Assembly: GCA_025716815.1 (NCBI GenBank)
Contig: JAIXMN010000001.1
Span: 124,001 to 188,000 of the forward strand
DNA length: 64,000 nt
Direction: 5' to 3'
From: Dichotomocladium elegans
Lineage: Eukaryota > Mucoromycota > Mucoromycetes > Mucorales > Lichtheimiaceae
Numbering within the stretch: the first letter of the stretch is position 1; the number at the start of each line of letters is the position of its first letter. Under the pieces are notes generated by a model, which worked only from the letters and a program-made list of their open reading frames with translations, did no database searches and had not been told where the DNA came from. This document shows positions 46,604 through 57,938 of this stretch, in pieces. The translations under genes and the position numbers were made by a program.

Positions 46604-47706
46604 CGATATTCTGTCAATAAAATGTCGATAACAGACTAGCTTTCTTTTTGATGGATTTATATATGATGATCCTATTATGATGACTCAATAGTGATGTACA
46701 GCAAATTGATGATAAACGAGGTCTAACCTGAGCGCTATCATTCATTTCGACCTCGATAAATCAGAGAAACAAGTGATCAAAAAGAAGCGAAATGAACATT
46801 GATGGCCATCATCACTAGCGCTCTTGCTCCACATACTATAAGCCTACACCTCCGTCCTTCAGCTGTAGTTCTCCAGTTCTCGTCCGGACTCATTCCAAAG
46901 AAATTTCCACTTCCCTTACAATCTTTCTGCAAGTCCTGCCACTCATCGGCGTATCCGGCCTGGAGGCGCTTTGGATCAGCGAATATCTGGTAACAACCCC
47001 ACCCTGCGTTGTTGTAAGTATTTCATCACCTTACGCTTCAGTATAGAATATCTTGACACACTTTACTCGTAGTTAGATTCCTCTCTTGCGTTCTTTGCAG
47101 GGAACTGATATCGAGGAACATTCCATTCGATCATACAAAAACTAAAAAATTAAAATCTCAACAGTCCCTCTACGCTTGTCGCAGCAACCCGCAGCAGAAA
47201 CACTGGCGCTGCGCCAAGGCAAAGCCGCGCGATCACTGCTAATACTGGTAAACGTTATTTCCTTTTCCTGATGCTCATACGCTACTTACATGGGTTGATG
47301 ACTAAATAGATGCGTCCTACGTAAAGAAGACTGATGGCCTTTGCGGAATAACCGTGCATACTAAGGAGATACTCGACATGCTACAGATGTACTTTCGCTT
47401 TTATTATTAGATATGCATCTTTTGTGCCCGACAATCAAAGCTATGGTACAACCTTGTCACACCATTTATCGTAACATCTGCCGCAGCACTCATCTCTACA
47501 CCAAGGACACAGGTGGCGCTTCTATCGCAAACATAACTTCTTCGCTAGAGATTGCTTAGCAAGAGGGATACATGATTACCAAGCCAAGTGCAAGTTAACA
47601 GATCTCGCATTTATATAAATTGGTCTTCAGCCGTAACATAAGCGTAGAACTTTACATTTTACTTCTCTTATTTTCTTCTCTCTCTCTCTCTTTCCTTTCC
47701 AGCACA
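46604..47706. other. Unassigned locus with competing coding readings on both strands
   Basis: On the minus strand, about 47013-46777 reads as a protein-like exon (WGCYQIFADPKRLQAGY, DEWQDLQKDCKGSGNFFGM). On the plus strand, three separate stretches also look coding. They are near 47160-47230 (LYACRSNPQQKHWRCAKAK), near 47312-47390 after an AAATAG acceptor (YVKKTDGLCGITVHTKEIL), and near 47480-47560 (THLYTKDTGGASIANITSS). I could not join any of them into a phased gene. A small Cys-rich gene, two opposing genes or degenerate copies are possible. Confidence 0.3.
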
Positions 47707-49297
47707 ATGGGCAAAGTCGATCTCGAACAACTCAAGGCGGATAAGAAGGCCAAGAAACTGGCGAAAAAAGATCTCTCTGGCAGTAAGAAACCACAATCGC
47801 AAAAGCCTCCACCGACACCTCTTGTGCGCATCTTCCGGCCGATCCCAAATCCACGTCCATTGGCAAAGACACGCTTGGGTACTATTACGATCATGTCATT
47901 CAACGTAAGAACTTTTGACCTTCCGTACATGTCATATAGTGAACAAACATGCACGCATAATCTATCTAGATCTTGGCACAATGCCTGGTGAAGCGTCATT
48001 TATTTCCGGATTCCGGCGACATGTTGAAGTGGGCAAGTCATAATGACGACACAAAAGAGAAGTACCCAGTACACCAACCTTTCCGGTCCTATAGAAAACA
48101 CGTAAAAACATGGTGGATGCAGAAATCAGCATGTATAATCCTGATATCATGTGCCTTCAAGGTTCGTATTTTTTTCCCCGAGAGATCGACAATACAGGCA
48201 CTGATTTTCGCGGATTAAACAACAGAGGTGGACCAATACGAAACACATTATAAGCTAGTCCTTGAAAAACTAGGGTACATGTTTCTAGATAATTATCGCG
48301 GATATCGTTGCCAATTGACACATATAATTCAGCTATGTCACAGAGTATTACAAGCATCCAAAGAAACTACATGGTAAGGGTAACATTCATGGGTCTATTC
48401 CCTGTCTCGAAGTGAACCAACACTGACGAGGGCAATACTGTTAGGATGCTTAATTGCGTATAAATCGGATCAATTTGAAAAAATCGCTGACAGTACGATT
48501 GACTATGACACAGACCCTCTGTGTCCGCCCACGTGGATAACAACAAACATTGGTCAGGCGATTGCCCTTCGCCATGTTCAGCATCCTGAATTCGGTCTTG
48601 TAATTGGCAACACACATCTTTATTGGCGGCCAGAGGCCACCTATGAGCGGCTCCGACAGACAGCGATTTATTTTGAACGGGTGATGGATCTTTGGAAGAG
48701 TTTAGAGGGTTCAGCAACCAGATGGGTACCATTGCTGATTGGAGGTATATATGGTGACGAGATAAACAAACAGGAAATCTTACATCTCTCTTTTTTTAAT
48801 GGGAAGACTTCAACACATCGCCTCAAGATCCTGGTCACGATGCGGTAGTCAAAGTATCCATGTCCGAAGCCGACGTAGTAGATCTAGAGAAATCGCGTGC
48901 CACGCCCGGATCATTTAAAGTAGAGGGTATCGAAGCAAAAGACGTCCAGGGCAGTGGCGAAGATAAGCCTATAGAGAAGCGAGACGAGACCTTACCCACG
49001 CCACATGTGGTAGCCGTCATCAAGAAATATTCACCTTCTTGGCGCAGCGTGTACAGCTATCATGGGGAAATCGATAGTGAAACATCCGATCCATCGGGTG
49101 AGCCCAAGTTTACAAACTACACAGCAGCATTCAAGAACACTCTCGATTACATGTACATCTCCGAGAAAGAAGATGCCATCACGCCCATTGAGATTCTCAT
49201 GTGCCCACGAGAAGAAGCACTCAAGCCGTCCCTCCCGAATCAAAATTTTGGAAGTGATCATATGTGCCTCGTCGCCAAATTTGACTATGGTGTATAA
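47707..49297 (+). CDS. NGL2: Ngl2/CCR4-type exonuclease-endonuclease-phosphatase family protein
   Basis: Exons 47707-47904, 47970-48032, 48095-48161, 48226-48274, 48333-48373, 48445-48744 and 48807-49297 give 402 residues in phase. Motifs in order are a Lys-rich N-terminus, ITIMSFNILAQCLVKRHLFP, AEISMYNPDIMCLQEVDQYE (metal-binding Glu), LGYVTEYYKHPKKLHGCLIA, IGNTHLYWRP, LLIGDFNTSPQDP (catalytic Asp-Asn) and FGSDHMCLVAKF (catalytic Asp-His). The family is Mg2+-dependent RNases related to CCR4. Yeast Ngl2 trims the 3' end of 5.8S rRNA. The closest match by wording is Ngl2/Ngl3; nocturnin or ANGEL paralogs are alternatives. Intron 2 uses a GC donor. ATG 47707 follows a pyrimidine-rich leader. 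Confidence 0.9.
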
Positions 49298-49411
49298 GCA
49301 GGATTTTCGTGCAACAGGATAAACATTGTTCAATTTTGATGACAATAAAAGCGGATATGGTATGGAGGATGCGTCGACGTAACAACAACAAAAAAAATAA
49401 TACATAGAACC

Positions 49412-50939
49412 TTAGTTGGCATGGTTATCAACGAATGCTTCGATGTCATTGATCAGCTTGCTTTCAAACCGATCCACGCGAAAGAGGTGAGGCATTAAAG
49501 CTAGTTGAGGATCGGTTTGGATCAGCATAGGGAATATCCAAGCTAGATAATGAACTGACCTGTTACACACTGGGCATGCTTCAATCGCTTGTGAAGATGA
49601 ATGCCAATGTCGACCTCCTCACGACGTTCGGGCGGCAGGACTTGACAAAACATATTATACATATCCACTGATTGATTGCTAGGAACCGTCGTATCTGCCT
49701 CGCCATGAATAAACAAGATCTTCGGCATCCAAGAGAGTAGCTTTGATGAGGTTGAAAACAGCTCTGCATTGCTCTCAACAAGGTCATATGGCGAATTTGC
49801 TGCGAACGACTCTGGCGACGCCCCCATTGCACGTTCCATAGCCGATAATTTCTCGATACCGCGCCATATTTCATGTCGCAAGTGTCGCTCAATGGAGAAG
49901 ACACCAGCAAGTCTAGCGGGCAAATGAGAACTAGTTGGCATCTAAAGGTATATGTACGTATATGTACGTTACTTACAACAACAGGCCTCGGATTTTAGGC
50001 AAACCTCGCTTCTCATCCTGCTCATCAAATGAGGCTTTTTGAATCACATCTTTCAGTACAGTGTGTGCTACCAGATGGGCGCCCGCACTATGACCCTGTA
50101 GAGTCGTTAGTCATTCACAGTCCAATGCTATGTGGGTTGAATATATATACCATCAGGTAGATCCGGGACCTGTCGCCGTTAAAATCGTCCGCATGATCAT
50201 ATGCCCACTGAATAGCACGTCCAACGTCATCGTACATGGGATCCACTTTAACCTTGGGGTATTTTCGGTAATCAGGGACGACTACCGCATAGTTTCGGCA
50301 ACGAAGCGTGTTGGCGAGGGGTGTATAGAGAAGTTTTGAACCGGAGGACCATGACCCGCCGTAAATGAATATAATGATTGGTACAGGACCCTCTTCCTTA
50401 TCGCCGCTGGGTAAGTATGTGTCTAGCAAGCAATCCGCGTGGGCATCCGAGTACCGAATATTACGTCTGATTGTTATATATATATATATATTATCCGGGA
50501 GTTAGCCTTGGCTATAGCCAGTCTGCCTCATTTCCATTCTAAGTCGCATTTTCTTTACCGAACAAAACGTCGAAAGTCTTTGCGAACGACCCAGTAACGC
50601 CAATACAAGTAAGAAATGATCATGGGAATGTCCGTGACCCAACCAAAGATAAGATGGAAGAACGCGATATTGATGTTGATTATACGCGAGGGACTGAGCG
50701 GCAAATTGAATTTGGCATCGCTTAACCCCATTCGCAAGTAGGTGATCCATGCAATAGAGTAAGCAGCACCTAACACCGTATTCCGGTTATATCAGTCGAT
50801 TGGTGTCGCTAACTTCCAAATTGATCTTGTCTTTTATACCGATCGCAAAGAGGCAAAATGGCAGTGATAAGAACACAATCAGAATGAGCAGAGGTAGCCC
50901 AAGCAGCGATCCCCACACATAAAGCGTCCGGGATTTCAT
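49412..50939 (-). CDS. Alpha/beta-hydrolase, isoprenylcysteine methylesterase (ICME)-like
   Basis: Exons 50939-50840, 50769-50559, 50466-50151, 50095-49977, 49912-49560 and 49500-49412 give 395 residues in phase. The N-terminus has two or more hydrophobic helices (LLGLPLLILIVFLSLPF, ISYLYWRYWVV). The hydrolase domain has YSDAHADCLLDTYLP, the oxyanion strand IIIFIYGGSWSSGSK, the nucleophile elbow GHSAGAHL, and ILFIHGEADTTVP carrying the catalytic acid. A C-terminal His lies in KHAQ. The layout fits plant isoprenylcysteine methylesterase and membrane-bound carboxylesterases, so removal of carboxyl-methyl groups from prenylated proteins is a family-based guess. The frame is open upstream to 51083, so the start is not certain. 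The 3' end faces the Ngl2 gene, 114 bases away. Confidence 0.88.
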
Positions 50940-51409
50940 GACCAACCACCGCAAAAAAGATCGCGTGCGCGAGAGAGAATATGTGTCTGTGTGCGAGAAA
51001 GAAATAGGCCAAGTCCCAGGGTAGATGCGTTCAAATAACAAATTATTCCGGCGAGCGGTTGTTGTTTTTTGGGCTTGGTGCAAGCCCTCCGCGCATTGCC
51101 AATAAAATGTAATTTGTTGCTAAGGAACTGTATTAAGATGATAGAAGAAAGATAATCAACAAGCTTGACTAGACGGATAGATTCAAGTTGGATGCCTTCG
51201 CTCTCTTCATGAGAGGTTCAAAATAATTATTTTCTTGAAGCCATGAAGACAAATCTCTCTGGGGTTTTGAAAGGAATTTGCAATACTTCCTTTTCTCTCC
51301 CTGCCTCTAATTTCTATGGTTGTTCTTAGAATCATTATCATGGAAGCATACCTCCATAAAATCCGCGCGCAATACACACCATTTGATCTGGACTAATAGC
51401 TTTAACTAC
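50940..51409. other. Flank between ICME gene and transposon remnant
   Basis: Upstream DNA of the ICME-like gene. An alternative N-terminal extension to 51083 is open. Nothing else is supported. Confidence 0.4.
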
Positions 51410-52970
51410 CAGAGGTGTTATACACCATTTTCCAAAATTGAAGTCGTATCCTGGCAGCTCTGAAGTTGGGTTTTGCACAGAAGACTTTATGCGTGATGAC
51501 AAAGTATATATCGCATACACCGCGAAAGATGTCGCACAAAAAAGCTTGGCAAATCCATCTCTATATTCCTTCTACATTCTGAAACGAGCAGGCAATTTTT
51601 TTTTTACCAAGGTGGACAAGGCCATGTCGCTAATGAGCATGGCTGCCCTGAACTATGGACTATCTCAATGGCGAGGAAAATGTACTCTCTCCAATCCGTT
51701 TGTTCTCACACAGAGTATCTGCCTAGTGTATTTCTCAGGATAACTCTGACCTCCGTCGCTACGGGAAAGGATTCAGATGGAAGAAGCAGACTTTAAGCAC
51801 GGCTATACAATATACACCGACAAAGATAAGCTCAGATTTCTTAAAATGATGTTTGAGGTCTTTAGTGTATCAGCTGCTGCAAACAGCTAGGAATTCGTGT
51901 TCGGCCAGCTCAGCGATGGGCATTGCAGTATGAAAAGGACCCTGGCAGCATTTTTTTAGAAACTTAGAGGCAGAGGTCGTTCACGTATTCCTAAAGAAGA
52001 GTACAAAGATGTTGTTTTGAAAGGCGTTCATAAGAATCCATCGATTGTCCTAGAGCTACTGATGAGACAACTACTCTAGAGGTCTAAAGGTCTTAAAAAT
52101 GTCGGAAACGACGCTCCATTAATTTATGAAAAATGAAAGCAATTTGTCGTTGAAGAAGGTTCGGTTTTGGCCTATAGACAGGAATAATGATGCAAAGATC
52201 CCGAGAGCGCCTCGATTGGGTGCGCCGATGGAACATGACTGACATTGACTAGAGAAAAAAATCGTTTTCCATGATGAGTCAGAATCCCATATTGACATGA
52301 GGCACAAGGTGGTACGGTCCAAGTAAGTGACTTCTGCAGTAATTACAGTGCCAAAAACAAGAGCGAATACAAGTACCATCTTCGGAGCAATTTCTGCATC
52401 AGGCATCATTAAATGTAGCTTGAGACTCCCACAACCGTCAACCAAAAAAAAAAAAAAAGAGCGGGACAGTCCATAGCTGCAAGCAAAAGAACTGTAGCTG
52501 GATATTATCTCAGCTTACTTAAGGCTACCATGAATGAAATAGGTAAGTTTGAAGGGCCATTATTTGGCAATGGATGATACATGTATTCATAAAGCTGAGG
52601 ATATCCTAAATACATCGAGTTTTGAGGATATCGATGCGCTTACTGTACCGACCATCCTATTCGCATAAACTCAACCCTATTGAATAGTTTTGATCGGTTG
52701 TGAAGAGCAAAGTAAAACGTAATAGGTTTCTTGGAAGTTGGGACCCTTGATGAGCCGAGTCCGTGAAGCATCAAATAGCTTAAAGTGAGTGATTTCATTT
52801 TTACAGGTGTCTAGTTAATTACCGTAATGGGGAAACAACTATGATCCGACTTGCGATATTTCCACCAGACCATGGTGTTTATATGGATACGGCTGTGTTA
52901 AAGAGAGGAAAGAGCGTGAATATGAGAAGATATCGGATCCCAGATTTTGTTAGGATATGTTGAAAGCATG
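51410..52970 (+). mobile_element. Decayed Tc1/mariner-like transposon (copy B)
   Basis: Degenerate transposase sequence can be read across several frames. The HTH region gives GIRVRPAQRWALQYEKDPGS and KLRGRGRSRIPKEEYKD. The catalytic core gives FHDESESHID (first Asp, about 52270), VITVPKTRANTSTIFGAIS, GHYLAMDDTCIHKAEDI (second Asp, about 52570) and LNPIE followed by VVKSKVKRNRF (acidic third site, about 52675). This is the DDE core of IS630/Tc1/mariner transposases. It is broken by frameshifts and at least seven stops. A terminal-repeat-like sequence TTTTCCAAAATTGAAG lies at 51428-51443. A matching inverted motif at 53908-53928 may be the far end, which would make the element about 2.5 kb with foreign sequence inside. 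Confidence 0.8.
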
Positions 52971-54128
52971 TTGAAATACGAAAAGCATTACTCCTATATG
53001 CAATCATACAGTATTAGGTCCGATCTCGGATAAAACGAAGAAATAACTCTATAACTATGACGAGTGAATGGTCACTTGTCTGAATTGTCTAGAAAAGCTT
53101 ATCAGCGAAATATATTATCATGATAATAAAAATTGTCTCTTCCTCTGTCACATTCTGATAAATTGGATTACCCTTAATGTAATGATTTGCAGCTAAGTCA
53201 TCTCCTGTGTATATCTTGATTATCATGACAATACGAATAAATCAAACGGCCCGTTTGGATTGTCTGCAACAAAACTGTGGTCTGATAAACAAGAATCACC
53301 GTGAAATAGACGATACTCGTTTCAACTATTTCCTCTTTATCAAATCCATTCTTGGCTTCTCTTCATGGGTTATCCATCATGAATCTTTATATCGACTTGC
53401 ATTTTACTCGCATCTAAAACCTTCTGTCCTCTGTAGATTGATCAATCGTACTCGGTACTTGACGAGCCATCTTGAGAGGACAAACCGGTATCGCATCATC
53501 CAATCTGGCTGCATTCGGGCAGGGCCTTCCCCTCCTTTTTGCTTCTTGCGTTGTCCGTACTTGTCCCTGCCTTCTTTTCGGCATTGCTCTTACCTAAGGT
53601 GCCCCATTCTTTTTGCTGTCGTCTGCCTCGTCTGCGCTCTTACCCGATGTAATTTACCGATGCTCCACCTTTCGCCGGCTTCGCGCCCGCCATCGTGCCC
53701 CCAGTGTGCACCTGCGATTGCTTCTGGCGCACCACCCCATCTTCCTCCATAGTTTCCGCCATGTACACATTTAGATACACCTGATGTATGTCGGGTGGGT
53801 AAGTCAAAGCGTAAAGGGGTTGTCTTCTGTTCACTAATGAAATCTTTTTACCTGATGATACGACAATTTCGTAAAACTTTATGCGACATTTTTTTTTGCA
53901 TTTTGAACGACATTATTTATTTTGAAAAATAAAGTATCAAAGGTATATCAAACCTCAAGAATGAGTCGTAAGGCTCGTTTTATTATGGAGGAAATGACAA
54001 TCATCACCGTTTGAGGACTATATTCCGAAAAAGAACTTCAAAGCCAGTCTGAAAGGCAGGCTTCGCTATCTCTAGAAAACGAGGATCTCTTGGCTGACCT
54101 ATTTTTTTTTTCTGTACACCACCCATCA
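52971..54128. other. AT-rich debris, GC-rich ORF and possible right transposon end
   Basis: AT-rich DNA to about 53500 shows no gene. A GC-richer part follows. On the minus strand it reads AETMEEDGVVRQKQSQVH from an ATG near 53762, then SNAEKKAGTSTDNARSKK near 53600-53550, with splice-like signals between. I do not recognise this and treat it as unassigned. The motif CGACATTATTTATTTTG at 53908-53924 recurs at 63710 in a shorter form and resembles the inverted left end at 51428. Confidence 0.4.
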
Positions 54129-56399
54129 ATGTTCAAAAAGCCATTGTCACATTTAAAATCATTCAGCCCACTACGATCTTCGGATCGCCGCCGGTTCCAA
54201 AACGAGGCCTACAATGCATACCCACACATTAAAGAAAGATGCTCACAGGAGGGCGCAAAGCCTCTGATGCCCGACACGCTCCAGTCAGCAAAGTTTTCCA
54301 CTCATAACGGTGTAAATGGTGTTGTCCATGTGGCTGACAACAAGCCACTATGGCTCAAACTCGAAAGCTTGAACCCTGTGCCCACTGGTATGTTCCTTAT
54401 CAGGAAAAGAATGGAGAGGGGAAAAAAGGAAATCCAAAAGATAGCAGGTTGCAACTAAATCTCTATGTATATGAAGTGTACACTTTGTGGGAACACCCAG
54501 ATATTCTTCCAGCAATATACACAGTGGAGCCTGTGATCGAAAAGCTGATTGATGGGGCAGGCAAGTGGTGGTAAAAGGAAAAAAAGGGTGGAGCTAAACG
54601 TATAAAAAAGTTGACACACGAGGCTATTCACAGATCTGATGATTCCGGGTGTTTTCCCGGGTCCGGATGGGATGATTCCTGATGTGGAGAAAGGCGAACT
54701 CGTCGCAATTAAGATATTGGGCTACGAGTATGTTTCGCAATGATCAAGGAACCTAGTTTTGTTCTCTGATGAAACGTCATTTTAGCTATCCTCTGGCGGT
54801 TGGTACGATGGCATTGTCATCACGAGATATACGTGTACGATCGGATATGAAGGGGAAGGCTGTCCACTTGATCCATGTGTATCGTGATTATCTTTGGACC
54901 ATGGGCGACAAATCAGACCCACCGACGATGAAACTAGGTTCCGAGGAGAATGATACTCAAACTATGAACAAGGAGCAAGAAGAAGATGTTGGACAACTTG
55001 CAGAACAGATGGTGGAAAAAGCAACGATACAAGAGACCCAACAAGAAAAAGAAAATCAACCCAAACTTTCGTCTAATGGTAAGTTTTGGATATTCAGTGA
55101 TATCTGCTGATCTAATGGATCATTTATAGAGGTTGATGAAGTACTCAAAAATGCACTTTTGTACGGGCTACTCTATAAGCTTACGCCAGAGAAGGCGGCT
55201 TCACAGCTACCCATTTCTGCCTCAACGCTATATTCGGCTTACGTTCTGCCCTGTCGACCAAGGGGTGTCGGATCCGATGCTGATATCAAGCAGTCAAGTT
55301 GGAAAAAGTTACAAAAGTTTCTGAAAACCATGGAAAAGCACCAGATTCTAAAAATGAAAGAGCACCGTGGAGAAATTATGCTTACATCGATCAATTTCAC
55401 CCATCCAAGGTTAGCTTCGAAGGATATGATGGGATGGGTTGACCGCATGCTCAATAACCAAACAAAAAAATTTATCATTAAACCAACACGTAACAGCTTT
55501 CAGAGTTTTAACAAATACAAGACAATCGAATCGGCTCATCCACAGCCTTCAGCGCAAGCTTCTGATGGCAATGACGATGGGGCATCAACCAGCAGCAATA
55601 ACAGAAAAATGCCCACCGCTGATGACCCGATTGTAATCCAAGAATTGTATCAACCCCGAGGAAAAGCAATAGTTGCGTTCTTTGATGCAGCGAAGCATAG
55701 CACAGATAAAATGTATAGTGCACAAGAGGTCCGAGGAGTACTTTCAGATTTTGTCAAGGAAAACGGATTAGCAAATCCACGAAACCAAAAGCTTGTCAAG
55801 ATTGATCCTTATCTCTGCGATGCCATTCTAAAAAAGCAAGAGTATCACACGATTCACGACCTGACGCGTGAGCAGATTATTGAGCGGTAAATGCGTAAAG
55901 CCGAGAATCGGTGAGATAATAAAAGGTTCTGACTAACAACGGATATCATGTTTATATAGATTATTGCCTCAAATGCAGCCCTTTCATTTGTTGACCATGC
56001 CTGGCAAAGAGCCTGAGCTCCGAAAAGGTAACCCTAAACCGATCATGGTCACGCAGGAATTCCGCATGGGTCGCAAGACCGTAACCAAGGTTGTGGGGTT
56101 GGAGCAATATGATGTGGATGTGAATGACATGTGCAAGGATCTGACAAAGCTCTGTGCAAGCAGCGCAACTCGTAAGTTGAGAAGAACGCCTCTCCCCAAA
56201 GGTTTGTTTCTGCACATTAACATTCTCTTCCATTGCAGACAATCCTGCACCAGGATCAACGCCTAAAAATCCGATTTTTGAGCTTCTCGTGCAGGGTCCC
56301 CAGTTCAAACATGTCCAAGAACTGTTGCTCAGTAAAGGTGTACCCAAAAAAATGATTGTATTTGAGGACAAAACCAATAAAAAGAAGAGCAAAAAGTGA
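54129..56399 (+). CDS. TMA64: Translation initiation factor eIF2D (Tma64)
   Basis: Exons 54129-54387, 54477-54560, 54634-54727, 54786-55078, 55130-55886, 55960-56171 and 56239-56399 give 619 residues in phase. Domains run as follows: N-terminal DUF1947/PUA region (MFKKPLSHLKSFSPLRSSDR, VYTLWEHPDILPAIYT, DLMIPGVFPGPDGMI, DYPLAVGTMALSS); an acidic Gln-rich linker; a winged-helix/SWIB-like part (LYKLTPEKAASQLPISAS, SWKKLQKFLKTMEKHQIL); and a C-terminal SUI1/eIF1-like domain (IMVTQEFRMGRKTVTKVVGL, PQFKHVQELLLSKGVPKKM). eIF2D delivers or removes tRNA and recycles 40S subunits. Intron 2 uses a GC donor and restores the conserved GADLMIPGV only when spliced so. It converges with TRS31, 30 bases away. 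Confidence 0.96.
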
Positions 56400-56429
56400 A
56401 ATGAACGGGCGAGGATTTCCTTGCTTGGT

Positions 56430-57447
56430 TTATTTCAGAAGCTCTTCTCTTTGCAACACCTCCTTTTCTAGCTTAATCAGTATGGTGGTACGTTGCGGGA
56501 AGCCATCGATGGGAACAGAATGAGCAGTGACACGCGCGGGCTAACAGAAAAGGACGATGGATTGGTTATCAGGTATCTCGAATTTATCGTGCGTCATATG
56601 CACTTACGAATTGGCATCCGTCAAGAACAGCCTCGACAATGCCAGCCGCGAAGGCATTGCAGTTTAGCTGGGACAATTCTTTTGGGACCGAAATGTATCG
56701 AGTTAGAATAGGATCGTTATCTGAGATCATGTCTGTATACCGCAGGAGCGAAAGGGGGGGGTTGTTCTATGAGTGCACGGACATGGATGTCTACAGGGAG
56801 CGTTCCAACTCTCCTGTATTATTTACAGCTCACTTACATTCGTCCTCATTCTCCGTACTCTTTTCGAGGGAATCGGCCTGCTTTCCAAACAGCGCCTTCC
56901 AGACGATGCTATGTATGAAATATAATACACCTAGCACGCGTATTTCTCGCTTTGCATTCTTTTCACGCCACACCAAAAGTTCTAGCATCCGAGTACCGAC
57001 ACGATAACCCATTTCGTTCAACCTAAATCGCCCGAGATATATATATATCAGCATGGACACCACAGTCGTTTGTCTATGTTTATCATCAACAAAAATATTG
57101 AATATACTTGCTTGCGCTCGAGATCCTGGATGCCATTCACTCGTTTCTGGGTATACTGAAGCATCTCAGAAAAGAGAAATGTCTGAGCGCTTAAGCTGAC
57201 CTATGCAATGAAGAAACATGGCCTAATGAGCTATTGGATGGCCGTGCGGACGTGTGTGTGGGGAAACGGCGCAGGGTGTGGGAAAAGAGATGCCGGGGAT
57301 GTGATTATGAATAGCTTGAGAAAGGGGTACCTCGATGCCCCTGGATTTGTTTAGATTCCGTTCGAGAAGGCTCTTTGCGCGAGCCATGCGCTGCTCGCTG
57401 TAGATGGTCGATGTTTGAGAAGTGGTGCGTGAAAGGTTGGCCGACAT
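56430..57447 (-). CDS. TRS31: TRAPP complex subunit Trs31 / TRAPPC5
   Basis: Exons 57447-57331, 57200-57112, 57022-56838, 56732-56608 and 56540-56430 give 208 residues in phase. The Bet3-like fold is recognisable from end to end: [129 protein letters not shown] and [22 protein letters not shown] complexes are Rab exchange factors (for Ypt1, and Ypt32 in TRAPPII) in ER-Golgi traffic and autophagy. Trs31 is part of the core. Intron 2 uses a GC donor (AA|GCAAGT) that is required to keep LERKLNEMG in frame. Confidence 0.94.
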
Positions 57448-57938
57448 TGAAGGGGGGAAAAAGAGCTAGTTGTGTGGTAAGAAAGAGTAGCGCACATATA
57501 TACACACACACACGCGCGCGCGCGGACCTGAATAGAAAAAGAGAGGTGAATCTTTGCAGGGAAATGTGTGATCCTGTAAACCTCTTAGTTATGTTATGCG
57601 CAGCTACACATATGTGTTCTGAAGATGAAGACAAAAAGAAAGCGGAAATAAACAAAAAGATTGCGTTTATGATATATATGAAAACAAAAAACGCATCGAC
57701 TAGCTAAGATAAAGGGGAAAAGTGTACATGATTACGTCAATGATGAGTCAACAGTCGATTCGTGCGGGTGAGTGTGTGTAGGTGTGTGCGGGTGTCCGTT
57801 TCGTTGCAGACAGTGTAGAATATATGCGTGCTTTTTGTGAGAGTGTAGTGTCATGTGTGGGTGTGTGTCCGTGGCATTGCGTGGTGATTGCGGAAGTGGA
57901 TGTGTTTACGTCGTATTTATAAGATATTGGATTCTTCT
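57448..57938. other. TRS31 promoter / MRPL10 3' flank
   Basis: Contains a short CA then CG run (57502-57523) and GT-rich sequence. No gene is seen. Confidence 0.5.

Noticed and set aside
53207..53752. 181-codon plus-strand ORF
   Set aside because: It crosses AT-rich debris and a pyrimidine-rich stretch, has no motif, and its composition (Cys, Ser, Pro, Leu) is that of non-coding CT-rich DNA.
55159..55890. Independent 243-residue protein
   Set aside because: It is exon 5 of eIF2D, flanked by in-phase introns.
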